NCBI GenBank assembly: GCA_021234155.1
Contig: JAJEKV010000060.1
Coordinates: forward strand, 6,098,323 to 6,162,322
Length of the DNA stretch: 64,000 bases
From: Isoetes taiwanensis
Taxonomy: Eukaryota > Streptophyta > Lycopodiopsida > Isoetales > Isoetaceae
Direction of reading: 5' to 3'
Under the pieces are notes generated by a model. That model was not told the DNA's origin. It did no database searches and saw nothing but the letters and a program-made list of their open reading frames with translations. The translations under genes and the position numbers were made by a program. This document shows, piece after piece, positions 33,546 through 44,755 of the stretch (positions are counted from its first letter, which is position 1; each line of letters begins with the position of its first letter).

Positions 33546-33792
33546 TAACTTATTCCCTCTTAAAAATATCAACCATTGCAACCATTGCAATCTTGTAACT
33601 CCAAAGCTCAACTTCAACTTAACCTTATGCTACTCACTTCAAAAAAGATGCTCAACAATCCTTATACAAGTGCACACTATAGACTGTAATGTGCCCAACA
33701 TTGAACCTCTAGTTTACCCATGCATTTAAAAGCCTTGAATTCTGACCTTAGTCATTCATCCTTTATATCATCTGAACCCTCTATTTCTATCA

Positions 33793-35698
33793 TGTCTTGT
33801 TAACACAAATGAAAGGTTTGAACATAAATGGGATGTGTAATTATTATAATCAAGGGACAATTTTTATTGTTGTTCATATCTTAAGTGAAGATTGCTTGCT
33901 AAATCCAACAAAAATCAAGGTGGTCAATTTTAGCCATCAAGGATTTTTCCTCAAGGAGGTTTATTATACATTGTATTATGTGATAAGACAAACCATCAAA
34001 GCAATAATAAAGGCAATGCTGCCCAGATCACCATTCATTTTTTTTTTTTTTTGAAGAACTGTGTCATCAATATATTAAAAGAATGGTAATGTTACAAAGC
34101 AAGTGAGGAGGAAGGAGAACTGCCCCAAAGAGATAGCGATACCTCGACAATCCACAACAAACTCACAGAAAAACTGCAACTCTACTGCTGTACAAATCGA
34201 CCATCACCATCTAGAACACCCAAGAAGTCCCGCCAAATGGCAAACTTCCGCTCTACTACTCCCGGGAACATCAGAAAGCTTTGAAATAGCTTGTACCTGA
34301 GTCGAGGAATCGAGAGAGGTCTGCCGCAGTGAATCCCCCCCGAAGATCCACAACCCGCCCGCTTCCAAATCATTATTGACCATTATTGATGAAGGCCACT
34401 ATTACTTTATGTCGATATGAGAGATAATGGTATCATTCCGTAAGATCGATATTTTCATGCGTTGCCGATCTTCTTGTCTTGGTCTCAGAGGATTTTGGCA
34501 TGAGGCCAAAAATTCACTTCAAACTATGGTCCATCACACTATTATGGATTGGACTTCCTTGATGAGTACTTGTCGAACATATAGCAACTCAAATCTTGGA
34601 CAGAAATGCCACAATGAAATTATTAAATTAGATAATGTTCTATTTGCAACTTTTTTGTAATATTTCTTACAAGGGTAAAAATAATGCGGAGCTATTATCA
34701 CAACATTTCTTCTATAACTGATGATACATCATCTAAAAGCTTTATAGAAAATACCATCACATCAACATGTTGGTTAAGGATGTGTATGTGAATAAGTTTT
34801 TTGTCTTGATTTAAACCAGCATTGCTAAGGCACTATGTACTCTTCCAATTTTGCACCCTATACTTGATTCATTTAGCTTTATCATTTAGCTCGCCATGCT
34901 AGGAATATGGGCATGTCAATGCCCACTTTACACATGATCTTCATAGCAAATCTTTTCAAAATCTTGTAGTGTTTTGATCTTTAGACATTTAGGCAGGTAA
35001 TATAATTTTTCCAAACTTAAAACTATAATTAACTACATTATATTTCTTACCATCATTAGTTAGTTGACTCGCTTAGTCTATGCTTACATAAAAGCATCAG
35101 CCTCTTTTTTATCTATGTGCTACATACGTGTGTTTCACTTTTCTTTCTTCTATATTTTCCCCCCATGTTCCCCTCAGGTTTTCCCTTTCATCGCTTTCCA
35201 CATCTTTAACTTCCACAACCTTTTGCCCCAAGCCTGCCCTACTGCTAGTTATCTTTCAAGGTCTTAGTTAACTCCTAGTCTAGTTAGCAGATATAACTCC
35301 TCCGCTTGATATTTTTTATTTTTATTTTTTAATTAGAGGCTCTAGTGAAAATAGTGAGAATAAGGTTTTTAGAGCGGACTCAGTACACTATAGAAGCACA
35401 AAGTAGATAGGGTACCTAAAGTGGTAGATATGCTTTTCAATTGTGAACATAAGCAATCTATTCATCAACTAAACTCTATCACAATAGGTCCTACCATAGT
35501 GTAGTTGGCTGAACCTAATTTCGTATTTAGGTATGGATAGTAATTTTTGCAAATGCAACTAAAAAAGCAAAAGTGCAATAACTATGGAGTTCATGAAAGA
35601 ATAAATTGAGATCATATTAAATAACACAAAGACATATAATATTATTGAATATTATTGTTGCATATAAATATGAAGCAAGTGCTCGTGGTGATCAGGAC
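33793..35698 (-). repeat. Right arm of long inverted repeat
   Basis: Reverse complement of 1-1908, almost identical. It lies immediately downstream of the minus-strand Ole e 1-like copy. It includes the L1 tail with its T run at 34040-34053. Differences from the left arm concentrate at a few G/C-rich places, for example 34305-34365. Confidence 0.92.
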
Positions 35699-35725
35699 AG
35701 TTTCCTCTACACTCTCTGCATTCTT

Positions 35726-36195
35726 CTATGCATTAATTATACACAAACGGAGCAACTTGGGCAATTGCATTTTCATTATTGACACCGAGAGGGATGGTCA
35801 GAAAACCAGGGTTGGGTATTGCAAGCACATTGCAGTCATAGGCCAAGGTAAACTCGTCGACTTTGAGGCGGTAGAGTTTGGACCCTTTATTTGGAATTCA
35901 CCTTTGAGGCTGGTGGAGCCAGACTTGGAGAAGCCAAAGGGTCCAGTAAGTTTGACAGTAATCCCTGCTCATCAATAAAACAGTTAAGAAAACATGGTTA
36001 GAAAAGCAACTTACCAAACAAGGGGACGAAGTCATAGGATGTTAACTTGAAGCAAACCACCTTGCCAACGACGACCAGCTCCTCATCATCGTCAAGGTCT
36101 TCGCCTTTGTCGTATTTAGCAGGAAGGCGCGATGCAGCAACTGATGCAAAAAGGGCTGCAAGAAGGAGGAAGTAAACAAGCTTCTGTGCTGCCAT
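35726..36195 (-). pseudogene. Ole e 1/phylloplanin-like secreted protein gene, frameshifted copy
   Basis: Exon 1 (36195-36015) encodes a signal peptide (MAAQKLVYFLLLAALFASVA), an acidic stretch (DKGEDLDDDEELVVVG) and GKVVCFKLTSYDFVPLFG. The GT-AG intron spans 36014-35965. Exon 2 starts GITVKLTGPFGFSKS but near 35880 lacks 16 bases present in the copies at 39.5 and 16.5 kb, shifting the frame to an early stop. The rest of exon 2 is preserved to about 35734. A TATA-like box lies at 36261-36268. It is divergent from, and about 3 kb from, the intact copy. The deletion may be real or an assembly error. Confidence 0.85.
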
Positions 36196-36260
36196 CTCTC
36201 AACTGCAAAGGCTATGAAGAAGCAAAGGAATGAGATGAAAATGGTGTGTGGGATGTGGGT

Positions 36261-36268
36261 GTTATATA
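36261..36268 (-). promoter_or_regulatory. TATA box of the minus-strand Ole e 1-like copy
   Basis: The minus strand reads TATATAAC, about 70 bases before the ATG, matching the box of the plus-strand copy in sequence and spacing. Confidence 0.7.
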
Positions 36269-36395
36269 GCAGTCCAGGCGGATCTGTGGGTCGCACGTAG
36301 TTATACCACCGGAATAATTTGGCTTCAGATTTGGGCCAAGCACGTCTTCCTTGGCATGCCCTAGCCGGCATAAGTTAGCAGAGTTGCCTCTTGGC

Positions 36396-38905
36396 ACGTC
36401 TTTTCCCTCCCCACAAATATTCTAGTGGAATGTTAGCCCTATTAGCCATCGTTTTACCAAAAGCTCGTCATACTTTCCTTGAAATAGACTTTCGGGTCTG
36501 CATTCAACAAATTTTGCCTCCATATTAAGTTATTTGGCTTAATTCTTCCTGCTAACTAAACCAAATGGTCCAGATCATGCTAAACCGACTTGCCATATGC
36601 AGCAGCTTGCCTAGAATATCCTTTCCAGTTAGCAGAGCCAAGTTTTCAACCATGAAACATGCAAATTCAACCATGGTTAAACACAAAAATCTCATCTCAG
36701 ATTTTGCCTGAAATTATGTATGTTCTGGATTCTATCTCTGGATGCAAACAACATATTCAAAATTACCACCATTTAATTACAAGGGGCATTTGGTTTAACA
36801 AATTAAGAACCACGTTGTCATTTATATCTTATTATGAGAGATTTATTCAGCTGTTTGAACCTGTTGCTTTATGAGATTTATTCGCTGTTTGAACCTGTCT
36901 CATGTATCAAAAACGGATATAACTGGATTAAAAAAACAAGATTCTAGGTGAGCGTGATATCTAGGCCATCAGTAATTTCATTGTCAATAGAAAAAACATT
37001 ATGAGCATGCACACACATTCAGAAAATTTTTCTCCTTATTCTCCAATCCATCGTAAGACTGCCTTACTGCTAGTGCTAGTTGTACCTGATCTATTTAAGA
37101 CCCTTGTGCAGTGATTGTTTTGTGTCATGTATTGCTATCTTAGAAGATGCACGTTAGATATATGAATTCTATATCATATGTGGTCGTATGGAATGTAAAT
37201 CCTATCAAGAATGCTTCTAGTATACAATTTAAGCATAATAGGAAAAATAACAAACATATGACAATCAGCCTACAGTTCTTCAATGTTTGAGCTCCTGCCT
37301 GAGCTCATCACTTAATATTTTATTGAAGTGCAAATTATGATTGGAAGTATTTTTTATACAGCTTTTTGTTTTCAACTCAATTTGCATTTGTGGGCTGGTG
37401 TGCTCTTGTATTCCAGTATATCTTTTATTGATTATGTTGTCTTAGTACATAATTCCACGGGCCGACATCTACGGGCTTCCGAGTGCTCTGGCGTATAGAG
37501 GAGTCCATGGCACCATTTGAAGGTACACCAGGCTTATCTGCTTCAATAGTTGGCTTTTTGCTGAGATTGTGTGTCTCAGCTGTCACAGAGTAAATGACTT
37601 CTTAGCTTTACCAAAACCAGAACATCCATAGTAAACTTAAATTGGCACACCACAAAGAGCTCCTGACATAAGTCGAGAAGGCACAATTTGCTATATGAAG
37701 GTTCAATATAGAATGGCAAAAGAAATGTTGTAGGGACTAAAACCATGAATATGGTCTATTATGGCACAGGGCCAATTGACATACAACCGACCTAAAAACA
37801 AGATCACAATAAGAATTAGACCTGAATTATCTGCTGTAATCTTCTCTGCAGCCAACAACGAAATGCTGGCTTACCCTCTCAATGCAGCAGCCTCTCTCCA
37901 CAATAGCAGCTCGTGCCTCCTGCAGACAAGAACTGCGATAATACAACTACCTGAGCTGCTATTTCTTCTGGAATTTCTTTGACAACAGGGATCCTCCAAT
38001 AATGCTGGCCAAGTATTTTAAGATATCTGGAAAATCCAGTAGTTTGACATTCAAATTAACTATGAATTTGGTAATAAAGAAAGCAAATGTAGACCTTGTT
38101 AAGTAAGCCCTTCAAAAGCTTTCAGTAAGGCAGTCTTGAAATGGATTGGAGAATGAGGAAAGAAGGAGAAAACTTTCCTGAATGTGTATGCATGCTCATA
38201 ATGTTTTCCCTCTTGACAATGAAGTAACATAGTGATACACCTTTTATTTATGATAGACGCTCTACACAAGTTAAAATAAAAGCTGGTGACTTGAAACAGT
38301 GAAATCTGAATGTAAGCTTGTGAATGTAGCGTGTTTATCTGATTCCAACAGTGACATATCAAATGCCTTGGTAACCTGATCAAACTCTTGATTTGAAGGA
38401 TTTACGCAATTACATTAACAAGTCAACAAATTGAAACTTGGTAATCAATATGGTGGTATGTATAGATATCTCTGCCATCAATTAGCTTCAGAAGTAAAAT
38501 TCAGTACATAATAAGGGCAAGGCCCAACCGGATCGCAGTTATAAAATGATTTACAAATTGAAGAACAGAAAGCAAAGACTGCAATGACAGATTTATTAAC
38601 CAACGTTTCCACTCAATCTGTTTATCTACATTCCATCACAAGGAGGCTAGCCCCAATGTTTACATATGACATTACTCCAGGCTTGAGATTTGTACTGAAC
38701 GTGGGAAGGATAATTTCTAGGCAAGCTGCTGCATACGGTAGTTAGCAGGGAGAACAATTAACCTAAATATGGAGGCCAAATTTGTTCGATGCGGACTGGA
38801 AAGTGTATTCCATCTTATAGAATGGTTAATTCTGGAGGCAAAAGAAGTTGAATGCAAACCCAAAAGCCTGCTTACTTCAAGGAAAGTGTGTTGACCTTTT
38901 GGTAG
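36396..38905. other. Intergenic region between divergent Ole e 1-like copies
   Basis: No gene is recognised in 2.5 kb. A short duplication (GAGATTTATTCAGCTGTTTG and GAGATTTATTCGCTGTTTGA) occurs at 36836-36890. Short open frames look random. Confidence 0.5.
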
Positions 38906-39090
38906 ATCAATATAGCTGACATTCTACTAGAATAAGTTGTGGGGAGGTGCAAGACGTGCTAAGAGGCAACTTTGCTAAATTATAATGCCGGCTAGGGAAT
39001 GCCAGGAAGGACGTGCTTGGCCGAAACCTCAAGTCAAATTATTCCGATGGTGGAACAACGTGCCACCCACAAATCAGTTCTGTGCACTGC

Positions 39091-39097
39091 TATATAA
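39091..39097 (+). promoter_or_regulatory. TATA box of the intact Ole e 1-like gene
   Basis: TATATAA lies 67 bases before the ATG, giving a leader of about 35-40 bases. Sequence upstream (38920-39160) is similar to the upstream region of the minus copy, including the GGGGAGG and GGCAAC words near 38940-38970, so the promoter was duplicated with the gene. Confidence 0.75.
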
Positions 39098-39163
39098 CAC
39101 CCATATCCCACACCATATTTTCATCTCATTCCTTTTCTTCTTCATAGCCTTTGCAGTAGAGAT

Positions 39164-39661
39164 ATGGCCGCACAGAAGCTTGTTTACTTCCTCCTTCTTG
39201 CAGCCCTTTTTGCATCAGTTTCTGCATGGCAGCCTCCTCTTAAATACGACAAAGGAGAAGACCTTGACGATGACGAAGACCTGGTCGTCGTTGGCAAGGT
39301 GGTTTGCTTCAAGTTAACGTCGTATGACTTCGTCCCCTTGTTTGGTAAGTTGCTTTTCTGACCCCTTATTGGTCGTACCATGTTTTCTTAACTGTTTTGT
39401 TGATGAGCAGGGATTACGGTCAAACTTACTGGACCTCTTGGCTTCTCCAAGTCTGGCTCCACCAACCTCAAAGGTGAATTCAGAATAAGAGGTGGTTCCT
39501 ACAAGAATGCTCATCTCTACCGCCTCAAAGTCGACGAGTTTACCTTGCCCTATGACTGCAGTGTGCTTGCAATCCCTAACCCTGGTTCCTTGACCATCCC
39601 TCTCGGTGTCAAGGATGAAAGGGCATTTGCCCAAGTTGCTCCATTTGTGTATACTGCATAG
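39164..39661 (+). CDS. Small secreted Ole e 1/phylloplanin-like protein, two exons, 143 aa
   Basis: Exon 1 is 39164-39344, intron 39345-39410 (GT-AG, 66 bases), exon 2 39411-39661; the joined length is 432 bases, 143 codons plus stop. Residues 1-21 are a signal peptide (Leu/Ala-rich, cut after VSA likely), then an acidic segment (residues 29-40), then a domain with VGKVVCF, GITVKLTG, NLKGEFRI and DCSVLAIPNPGSL. The V-x-G-x-V-x-C start, G-I-x-V-x-L and late D-C fit the Ole e 1/phylloplanin-type extracellular fold, with two Cys in the mature part. Family members are cell-wall or surface proteins; the role here is unknown. Assignment is from pattern only. This is the only intact-looking gene of the family in the window. 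Confidence 0.8.
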
Positions 39662-40463
39662 AAGAAGGCAGCGCGCATAAAAGAAAGTGTCGTGATTATC
39701 ACGATCACTTGCAAAAAATAATGTCTGGCTATATTATACTTACGTCTTTGGGTTATGTCATATAATCTCAATTTATGCTTTCATGAACCCCATAAGTATT
39801 GCACACTTGGCTTTTGCGAAAAATACTAAATCTAAATGACACGAACTACATTCTGGTAGAATATATAATCATGCAATTTACCTAATGGTCACAACCTAGA
39901 AGAATTCCTATCACTTTAAGTGCCGCATCAACTTTTTGCTTTTATATTGCATTGTGTCCACCCCATAAGCCTTATTCTATTCATTATTTTGACTGAATTG
40001 GCCTCTAATTAAAATAAAATAAAGTGAAAAAATTATGAGACGAGGAATTACACCTACTAGACTTGTTGTTGGGTAAGATCTTGAAAGATCAAAGATAAAC
40101 CTCAAAAGTATTATAAATGTAGGAGTCAAATGCTAACGAAACTAAAGGAGTTCACCAAGGATGCCCATAATGTAAATATGGGGTTTGAAACTTGCAGTTG
40201 TTTTCATGGCTCCTTACAATAACATCATTTTGTGTTAGTGATTTTCATTTAATCACATAGTTCATTTGAAGGTCTAGAGTATGTTACAGTCTGTTTGAAG
40301 CTATACAGTACATGTGCAAGGATGTAGCTATTTATGCATATTACATTATTGCTATTACTAGCCTTATATTAAGTGTTACTATGTATGCTAAGAGAGCAGT
40401 TGTTTGTTGCATCACCATTTAGGCCATCCACAAATTGAATTTGTAAATCTTTTGTCAAGACAG
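39662..40463. other. Downstream flank of the Ole e 1-like gene and spacer
   Basis: 39662-40100 is a diverged copy of the flank at 1-450 (shared ATAATCTCAATTTATGCTTT and the GCCTCTAATTAAAAT region). 40100-40463 shows nothing recognisable. Confidence 0.7.
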
Positions 40464-41053
40464 GACTGGTAAGTGGGCAGAGAACTCCCCTGGGGAGAAG
40501 TGGGGTGACAAATGGGAAGAAAAATTCGAGGCTGGTCTAGGTGGTCGGCAAGGAGAAACTTGGCATTATGCTCCTTGTGACGAACCTAAGTTAAATGAAT
40601 GCTTGGTAGAGTAGTTTTATGCAAGGTATTAGAAGTGCAAATGAGATAATTGATTAATGTGATTTGCCAGGGTGGTCAAGGACATGGGCAGAAGAACATT
40701 TTGGAAATGGGTGAGCTTTCATATTGTAGATTTTAGTAAAGTGCCTAGCTAAATTGTTTTACAAAGGCATCTATGATATGGTAAGAGCTTTCATAAGTAT
40801 GGTAAAAACACGAGTGGCAAGAGCTGGGATGAGGACATTTTATGAGTATGACGTGTTAATTCTTGCGAAAAATGTTTCGGTTGAATTAAATGTGATCGAT
40901 TAACACTCTCGCCTGACATGTGCTGGGCAGAACCACATTATGAATGATTATGGATGGTCTGATGCAATTGGGCATTCAACTCAGCTTTTAAGTATAGAAC
41001 AACTTAAGAGACTTGCCCGGCGTTTATCCAAATCTGGATTTTGGTCCATCTAA
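40464..41053 (+). pseudogene. Fragment similar to ESV1/LESV tryptophan-rich starch protein
   Basis: An exon-like block after an AG (40464) reads TGKWAENSPGEKWGDKWEE, then GRQGETWHY. A second block (40671-40710, AG before and GTGAGC after) reads GWSRTWAEEHFGNG, a third (40798-40840) YGKNTSGKSWDED, and the last (about 40950-41053) YGWSDAIGHSTQLL to a stop. Trp-rich repeats of this kind, in this order, are the hallmark of plastid EARLY STARVATION 1 and its homologue, which organise starch granules. The N-terminal half is missing, and block phases do not join cleanly, so it reads as a relic. Identification is from remembered family features. Confidence 0.55.
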
Positions 41054-41429
41054 ATCTTCATTGAGTGAAGATTTTATTTTGGGTCCACACATTTCAATGA
41101 ACCCTGTAGTTCAACCCATTTCTAGTGCATAACCATTTTAATGGATGGCGAAGAAGAAAGCCTTCTTACAGGGTTCTAGCAATGATCATTTTGTTCTTAA
41201 AGACTCAGGACATGGCTACTGAAAATTCTTTGATTCTAATCTGTAGTTTTATGTTCATTTTATTGTGAGGCTCTAAAGTATAGTAATATGTTCAGCTTAT
41301 TCTATTGAAGAAAGATAAGATATATTTTTATACTAAGTAATGTAGAGTCGGCGGCTTGATGATGTCATAGATTAGTATCAAGAGGGAGTTTAGTATTAGA
41401 CCAAGAGTTCCCAGTGGAGAATTTTTAGG

Positions 41430-41560
41430 AGGCGCCCACCCGAACTTTGATACCTGTCAAATCTTGAGCCATTGTTTGGTGGAAATTCCTTGATTTTTGG
41501 GTTGCCTCTAAGGGGCTAAACCCTCGTTCATGTGGGCTTGTGGCATATTCCAGGTATATG
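41430..41560 (+). repeat. Dispersed repeat with hairpin, copy 1
   Basis: TTTTTGGGTTGCCTCTAAGG ... GGGCTAAACCC forms a hairpin and is followed by TATGTGGG-like sequence and a GTATATG stretch. The same order occurs at 60700-60795. It may be the tail of a LINE or SINE family. Confidence 0.65.
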
Positions 41561-41925
41561 TTGGTATATGTCAATAACCATTATGGGCTGTAAACTATTG
41601 GTTGCCCCTGTTGCTGGGTAGCAACTCTGAAAATCGGCTAATCGATTTCACCACTTTCTTAGCTTGCTCCATCTTTTAATGCAGCACTTGAAGATTTGCA
41701 TCCTTATGCAGATCAAATCCGTGCCTTGGTGGTGCCCCGGTTTTGCATCCTTCTAACCTGATATCGAGCTATGACAGACAGACCTCCTTCACTGGGCAGC
41801 CTTACCATATGGGTAGATTCGAAGGCAAACTTGAAAGTCTTGCTGCAGCATGGGCGAGGTTGTGATGTACTAAATTTAATTCAGGAAATGGAATGCATGA
41901 CCAAAGAACATAGTCTGCTATTTCA
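41561..41925. other. Non-coding stretch before the PPR fragment
   Basis: No gene is recognised. Some of it may be a decayed upstream part of the PPR gene, but no repeat motifs can be read. Confidence 0.35.
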
Positions 41926-42165
41926 ATTGCATGATTGACGCCTTTTGTCGAACAAAATGGCTTAACAAGGGAGAGGCTTTACTTCTCAATGTCCCAATCC
42001 AACCGAACCATGCATCATGGACTGCGATGCTTGGTTCTTGCAGATTGAGATGGACATTGAAGGAGGAAACCGTGCTGCTCTTTAGGTTTCCCAATTGGAT
42101 TCAGATAATGCAGTAGCTTTTGTGCTGTTATTAGACAACTTAGCCAGGGGAACCATTAGATATGG
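41926..42165 (+). pseudogene. PPR protein C-terminal (E-domain) fragment
   Basis: The frame reads CMIDAFCRTKWLNKGEALLL, NVPIQPNHASWTAMLGSCRL and, after a frameshift near 42060, QLDSDNAVAFVLLLDNLAR. This matches the last PPR motif and E domain of plant organelle RNA-processing proteins, where P-x2-P-x4-W-x2-LL-x-[AS]-C-[KR] and a YVLLSN-like element are typical. Only about 75 residues remain. PPR proteins bind organellar RNAs. Confidence 0.7.
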
Positions 42166-42810
42166 TTGATACTTGGGCATTGTCTTCTTGCTGCTACTAA
42201 CATGCTTCATTGGCACAAGACATATGAAGTGAATATCCTTAAATGTAATGGTTATCTCTGACATATTTTAGTCCAATGATGTAGATCGATTCTTAAAGCA
42301 AATCCTCTCTTTACCAATTAAGCTTATTAAATTTATGAAGGCCCCCACATTGGCTCTTTTGCAGGAACTTGAAATCAAAGGCTGTTGATTCTTTAGACAT
42401 GGTGAAATAAATATTGTACATGGGCTGCATCAGAATTCACGTACAAACTTCTAAATACCTAACTTGCTTGGAGACGATTTTTGCATGCTAATCTGCCTTG
42501 TTTTTCTACAGGACTGTCGAAAATAGGCTATGGAAGTTTTCGAAGGTCCAAATCCCATTATCCACGAATATCTCATCGGAGCTTCCATTTTGAAACTCCC
42601 TGATGATGATGTCATTCAAGTGTCTCTTGTTTGTATAACAGATTATGTCGTTGTAAGACCCAACAAGGATCATAAATGCAGGTGGTATTGGAACATATAC
42701 CCATTGGATATGTGAAGGGTTTAACATCCTACGACCGGAGAAAAAATGCAGCATGCTTATACTGCTTTTGTTGTAATGCTAGCATTCGTTAGCTTGATAC
42801 TGGATGGAGA
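42166..42810. other. Non-coding stretch
   Basis: An open frame at 42530-42715 follows a CTACAG acceptor-like site (GPNPIIHEYLIGASILKLPD), but I do not recognise it. The region may include the 3' UTR of the minus-strand LINE fragment. Confidence 0.35.
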
Positions 42811-43060
42811 TTATCCATTCAAAGTTTCCCTCAATACTAAGGTATTCTTAAGGTTACTTACGAGATTGGCTAGAAATCTAAAGAAGCCTTTTAAAGTCTG
42901 GTCAGAGACACCATACCTATTCCTTAATGACTGGTATGCCGGATGATGTAGGATGACATGGGCTTCGTCTTCTTTACCGCAGACCCTGCAAGTTCTTTGT
43001 TCCCATGGGATCTTCATCCATCTGCCAATTTCGATCTCAAGATGATCGTTTTACTCAAGC
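42811..43060 (-). mobile_element. LINE C-terminal zinc-motif fragment
   Basis: The minus frame has GRWMKIPWEQRTCRVCGKED then AHVILHHPAYQSLRNRYG, the zinc-binding segment seen at the end of the LINEs at 24.9, 33.2 and 47.1 kb. Reverse transcriptase is absent. Confidence 0.7.
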
Positions 43061-43329
43061 TTTAAGTAAACACCCACTCATTTCCTGTTCTTGATTCATG
43101 CTTTCGTAGAGTGTATTCATACTAGTTTAGTTTTTTGTTTATCATTCTAGTGACATGGAATTATACTTGCGTTTATTCACAAAGTCTGGCCCAGAAATCG
43201 CCCAGTTGCTGTGTTTCTCTTTCATCTTTTTATGATGAAGATATTGTATCCTGCCCCAAATGCTCTTGCGGTTGCCAATCAAATATGATAGGGCAGATTT
43301 TAGCACAGAAGAAATCTGAAACTCAGCCT

Positions 43330-43585
43330 TGCAGCCCTTCAGATCCGGTGGCTGCACCGGTGAGCCCAACACCAATGGGCTGTTTAACAAAAATGGTAGC
43401 CCTACTGCTCCTATTGTCGAACCCAATAGTAGCTCCCTTCTCTTCATCGCTTCATTACATGAATCATAGTTGCTCCTGCATTTTAGCTTGCTCTTGCATT
43501 GCCTCTTCCCTCCGGCGATGTTTTTGCCGAAACCTAGTTGGTTCACGTTTGCAGAAACAGGGGAGGATAATAGCCTGGCCTCCAT
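43330..43585 (-). pseudogene. N-terminal fragment resembling polyphenol oxidase
   Basis: The minus frame begins MEARLLSSPVSANVNQ with a Ser/Lys/Arg-rich plastid-targeting-like region, then a twin-arginine lumen signal (KRRELLLGSTIGAVGLPFLL) and SPVQPPDLKGCKAE. Plant polyphenol oxidases start in the same way: transit peptide, twin-Arg thylakoid signal, then a mature start of the A-P-[IV]-x-P-P-D-L-x-x-C type. After about 85 residues similarity ends, and no copper-binding histidines follow. So it is a 5' fragment or a first exon whose continuation is lost. Polyphenol oxidases oxidise phenols to quinones in the thylakoid lumen. Confidence 0.55.
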
Positions 43586-44369
43586 AGCCGTAAAAGTGAG
43601 AACTTGGCCTGGGTTTGTGTGTTAAAGCAAGATGGATGTATAGGAGGCAAGGTGGGTAAGTTCTCGACTACCGAGTCGAGAATGAAGCAAATCAAGCCCA
43701 TGTTTATGGAAGTATCAAAGGATGTTTAGGGCAAAAGCTTCAGAAAAGGATGCTTCATTCTCGACTACCGAGTCAAGAATGAAGGCAGTTGTGTTGTGTG
43801 TTTGGCGTTGTATTTGGGCCCTAGGTAGTTGTGGTGTTTGGTTGTGTATTTGGGCTCCATACTTGTGATTGTCTGCATTCTTGACTACCACGTCAAGGAT
43901 TATTATTTAACTTAGTCATTAGATTAATTTAATTTATTATTTAATTAATTATTTAGTTAGTTTAATTAATTATGTATTAATAATTAATACTTTTTTCACG
44001 TTGGAATGTAAATGTATGATAGAAGGTGGCAGAGAAGTTGTTTCTCATAGTAGAAGTCGGCATTACGGAAAGGGTGCCATGGGGTTGTCACGAGGACATT
44101 CACAAAGGCAAGTACTTTGTCCGTTGTATATACCGTATGCTCTTAGCTCCACGTCCACTCCCATTGCCAAATGGATGGCAATTATAGACCCAAAACCCAT
44201 GCGGGCTCGCACATAGCACTGGCTTTGGGATAAGTTGCTCCATTCTAAAGTTTTTGTACTTGCCTTTTAGATGTTGAGATACTTGAGCATTGCCTCTTTT
44301 CCTATCCAAAAGTTCAACCAGCATGGTCTTGACTTCGAGCATTATTTAATAGTATATTGGATTGCCAAT
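43586..44369. other. Non-coding stretch with three short hairpins
   Basis: A near-perfect hairpin TTCTCGACTACCGAGTCGAG occurs at 43661, with related copies at 43758 (one change) and 43878 (several changes). The sequence between copies is not otherwise repeated. No gene is recognised here; the frame at 44001-44216 matches nothing I know. Confidence 0.6.
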
Positions 44370-44755
44370 CTGTTCTCCTAGCATTCTATCCAGATGCATG
44401 GGCCCCAGATAAATGGAAGGCATTTCATCTCGAGTCTGGTTGGTTACTATGGTCAATCTGGAAGCGTCATAGGCTGCATATTTTTATTCACCTGTTCGTA
44501 GAATCATTGTTGTAGCTCAGGCTAAGATATTGATGACTTACGACTCTTCCTCCCTCTGGATTTAGTATATATAAATTAATTCTTGTCATTAGTCTCCTAT
44601 GCCAGAGCGAGTACATAATGCGTCGAGCTCGTGCTTCAGGAGCATTGTCTTATGCTTGCATAACTAGATGAGATTTGTATATCTTGTAATGTTTACCTCT
44701 GATTAATGTACTTGCTTTCGTCCTTCAAAAAAAAAATAAAAAAATAAAAAAATGG
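44370..44755 (+). mobile_element. L1-like LINE 3' end with poly(A)
   Basis: The frame reads ESGWLLWSIWKRHRLHIFIH, typical of the L1 ORF2 terminus, ending near 44515. About 220 bases of UTR and an A-rich tail at 44729-44752 follow. Confidence 0.7.

Noticed and set aside
33386-33598. 70-codon plus frame rich in Ile/Leu
   Set aside because: Falls in the LINE 3' UTR hairpin and microsatellite tail.
35655-35978. 107-codon plus-strand frame over the inverted repeat
   Set aside because: Antisense to exon 2 of the minus-strand Ole e 1-like copy.
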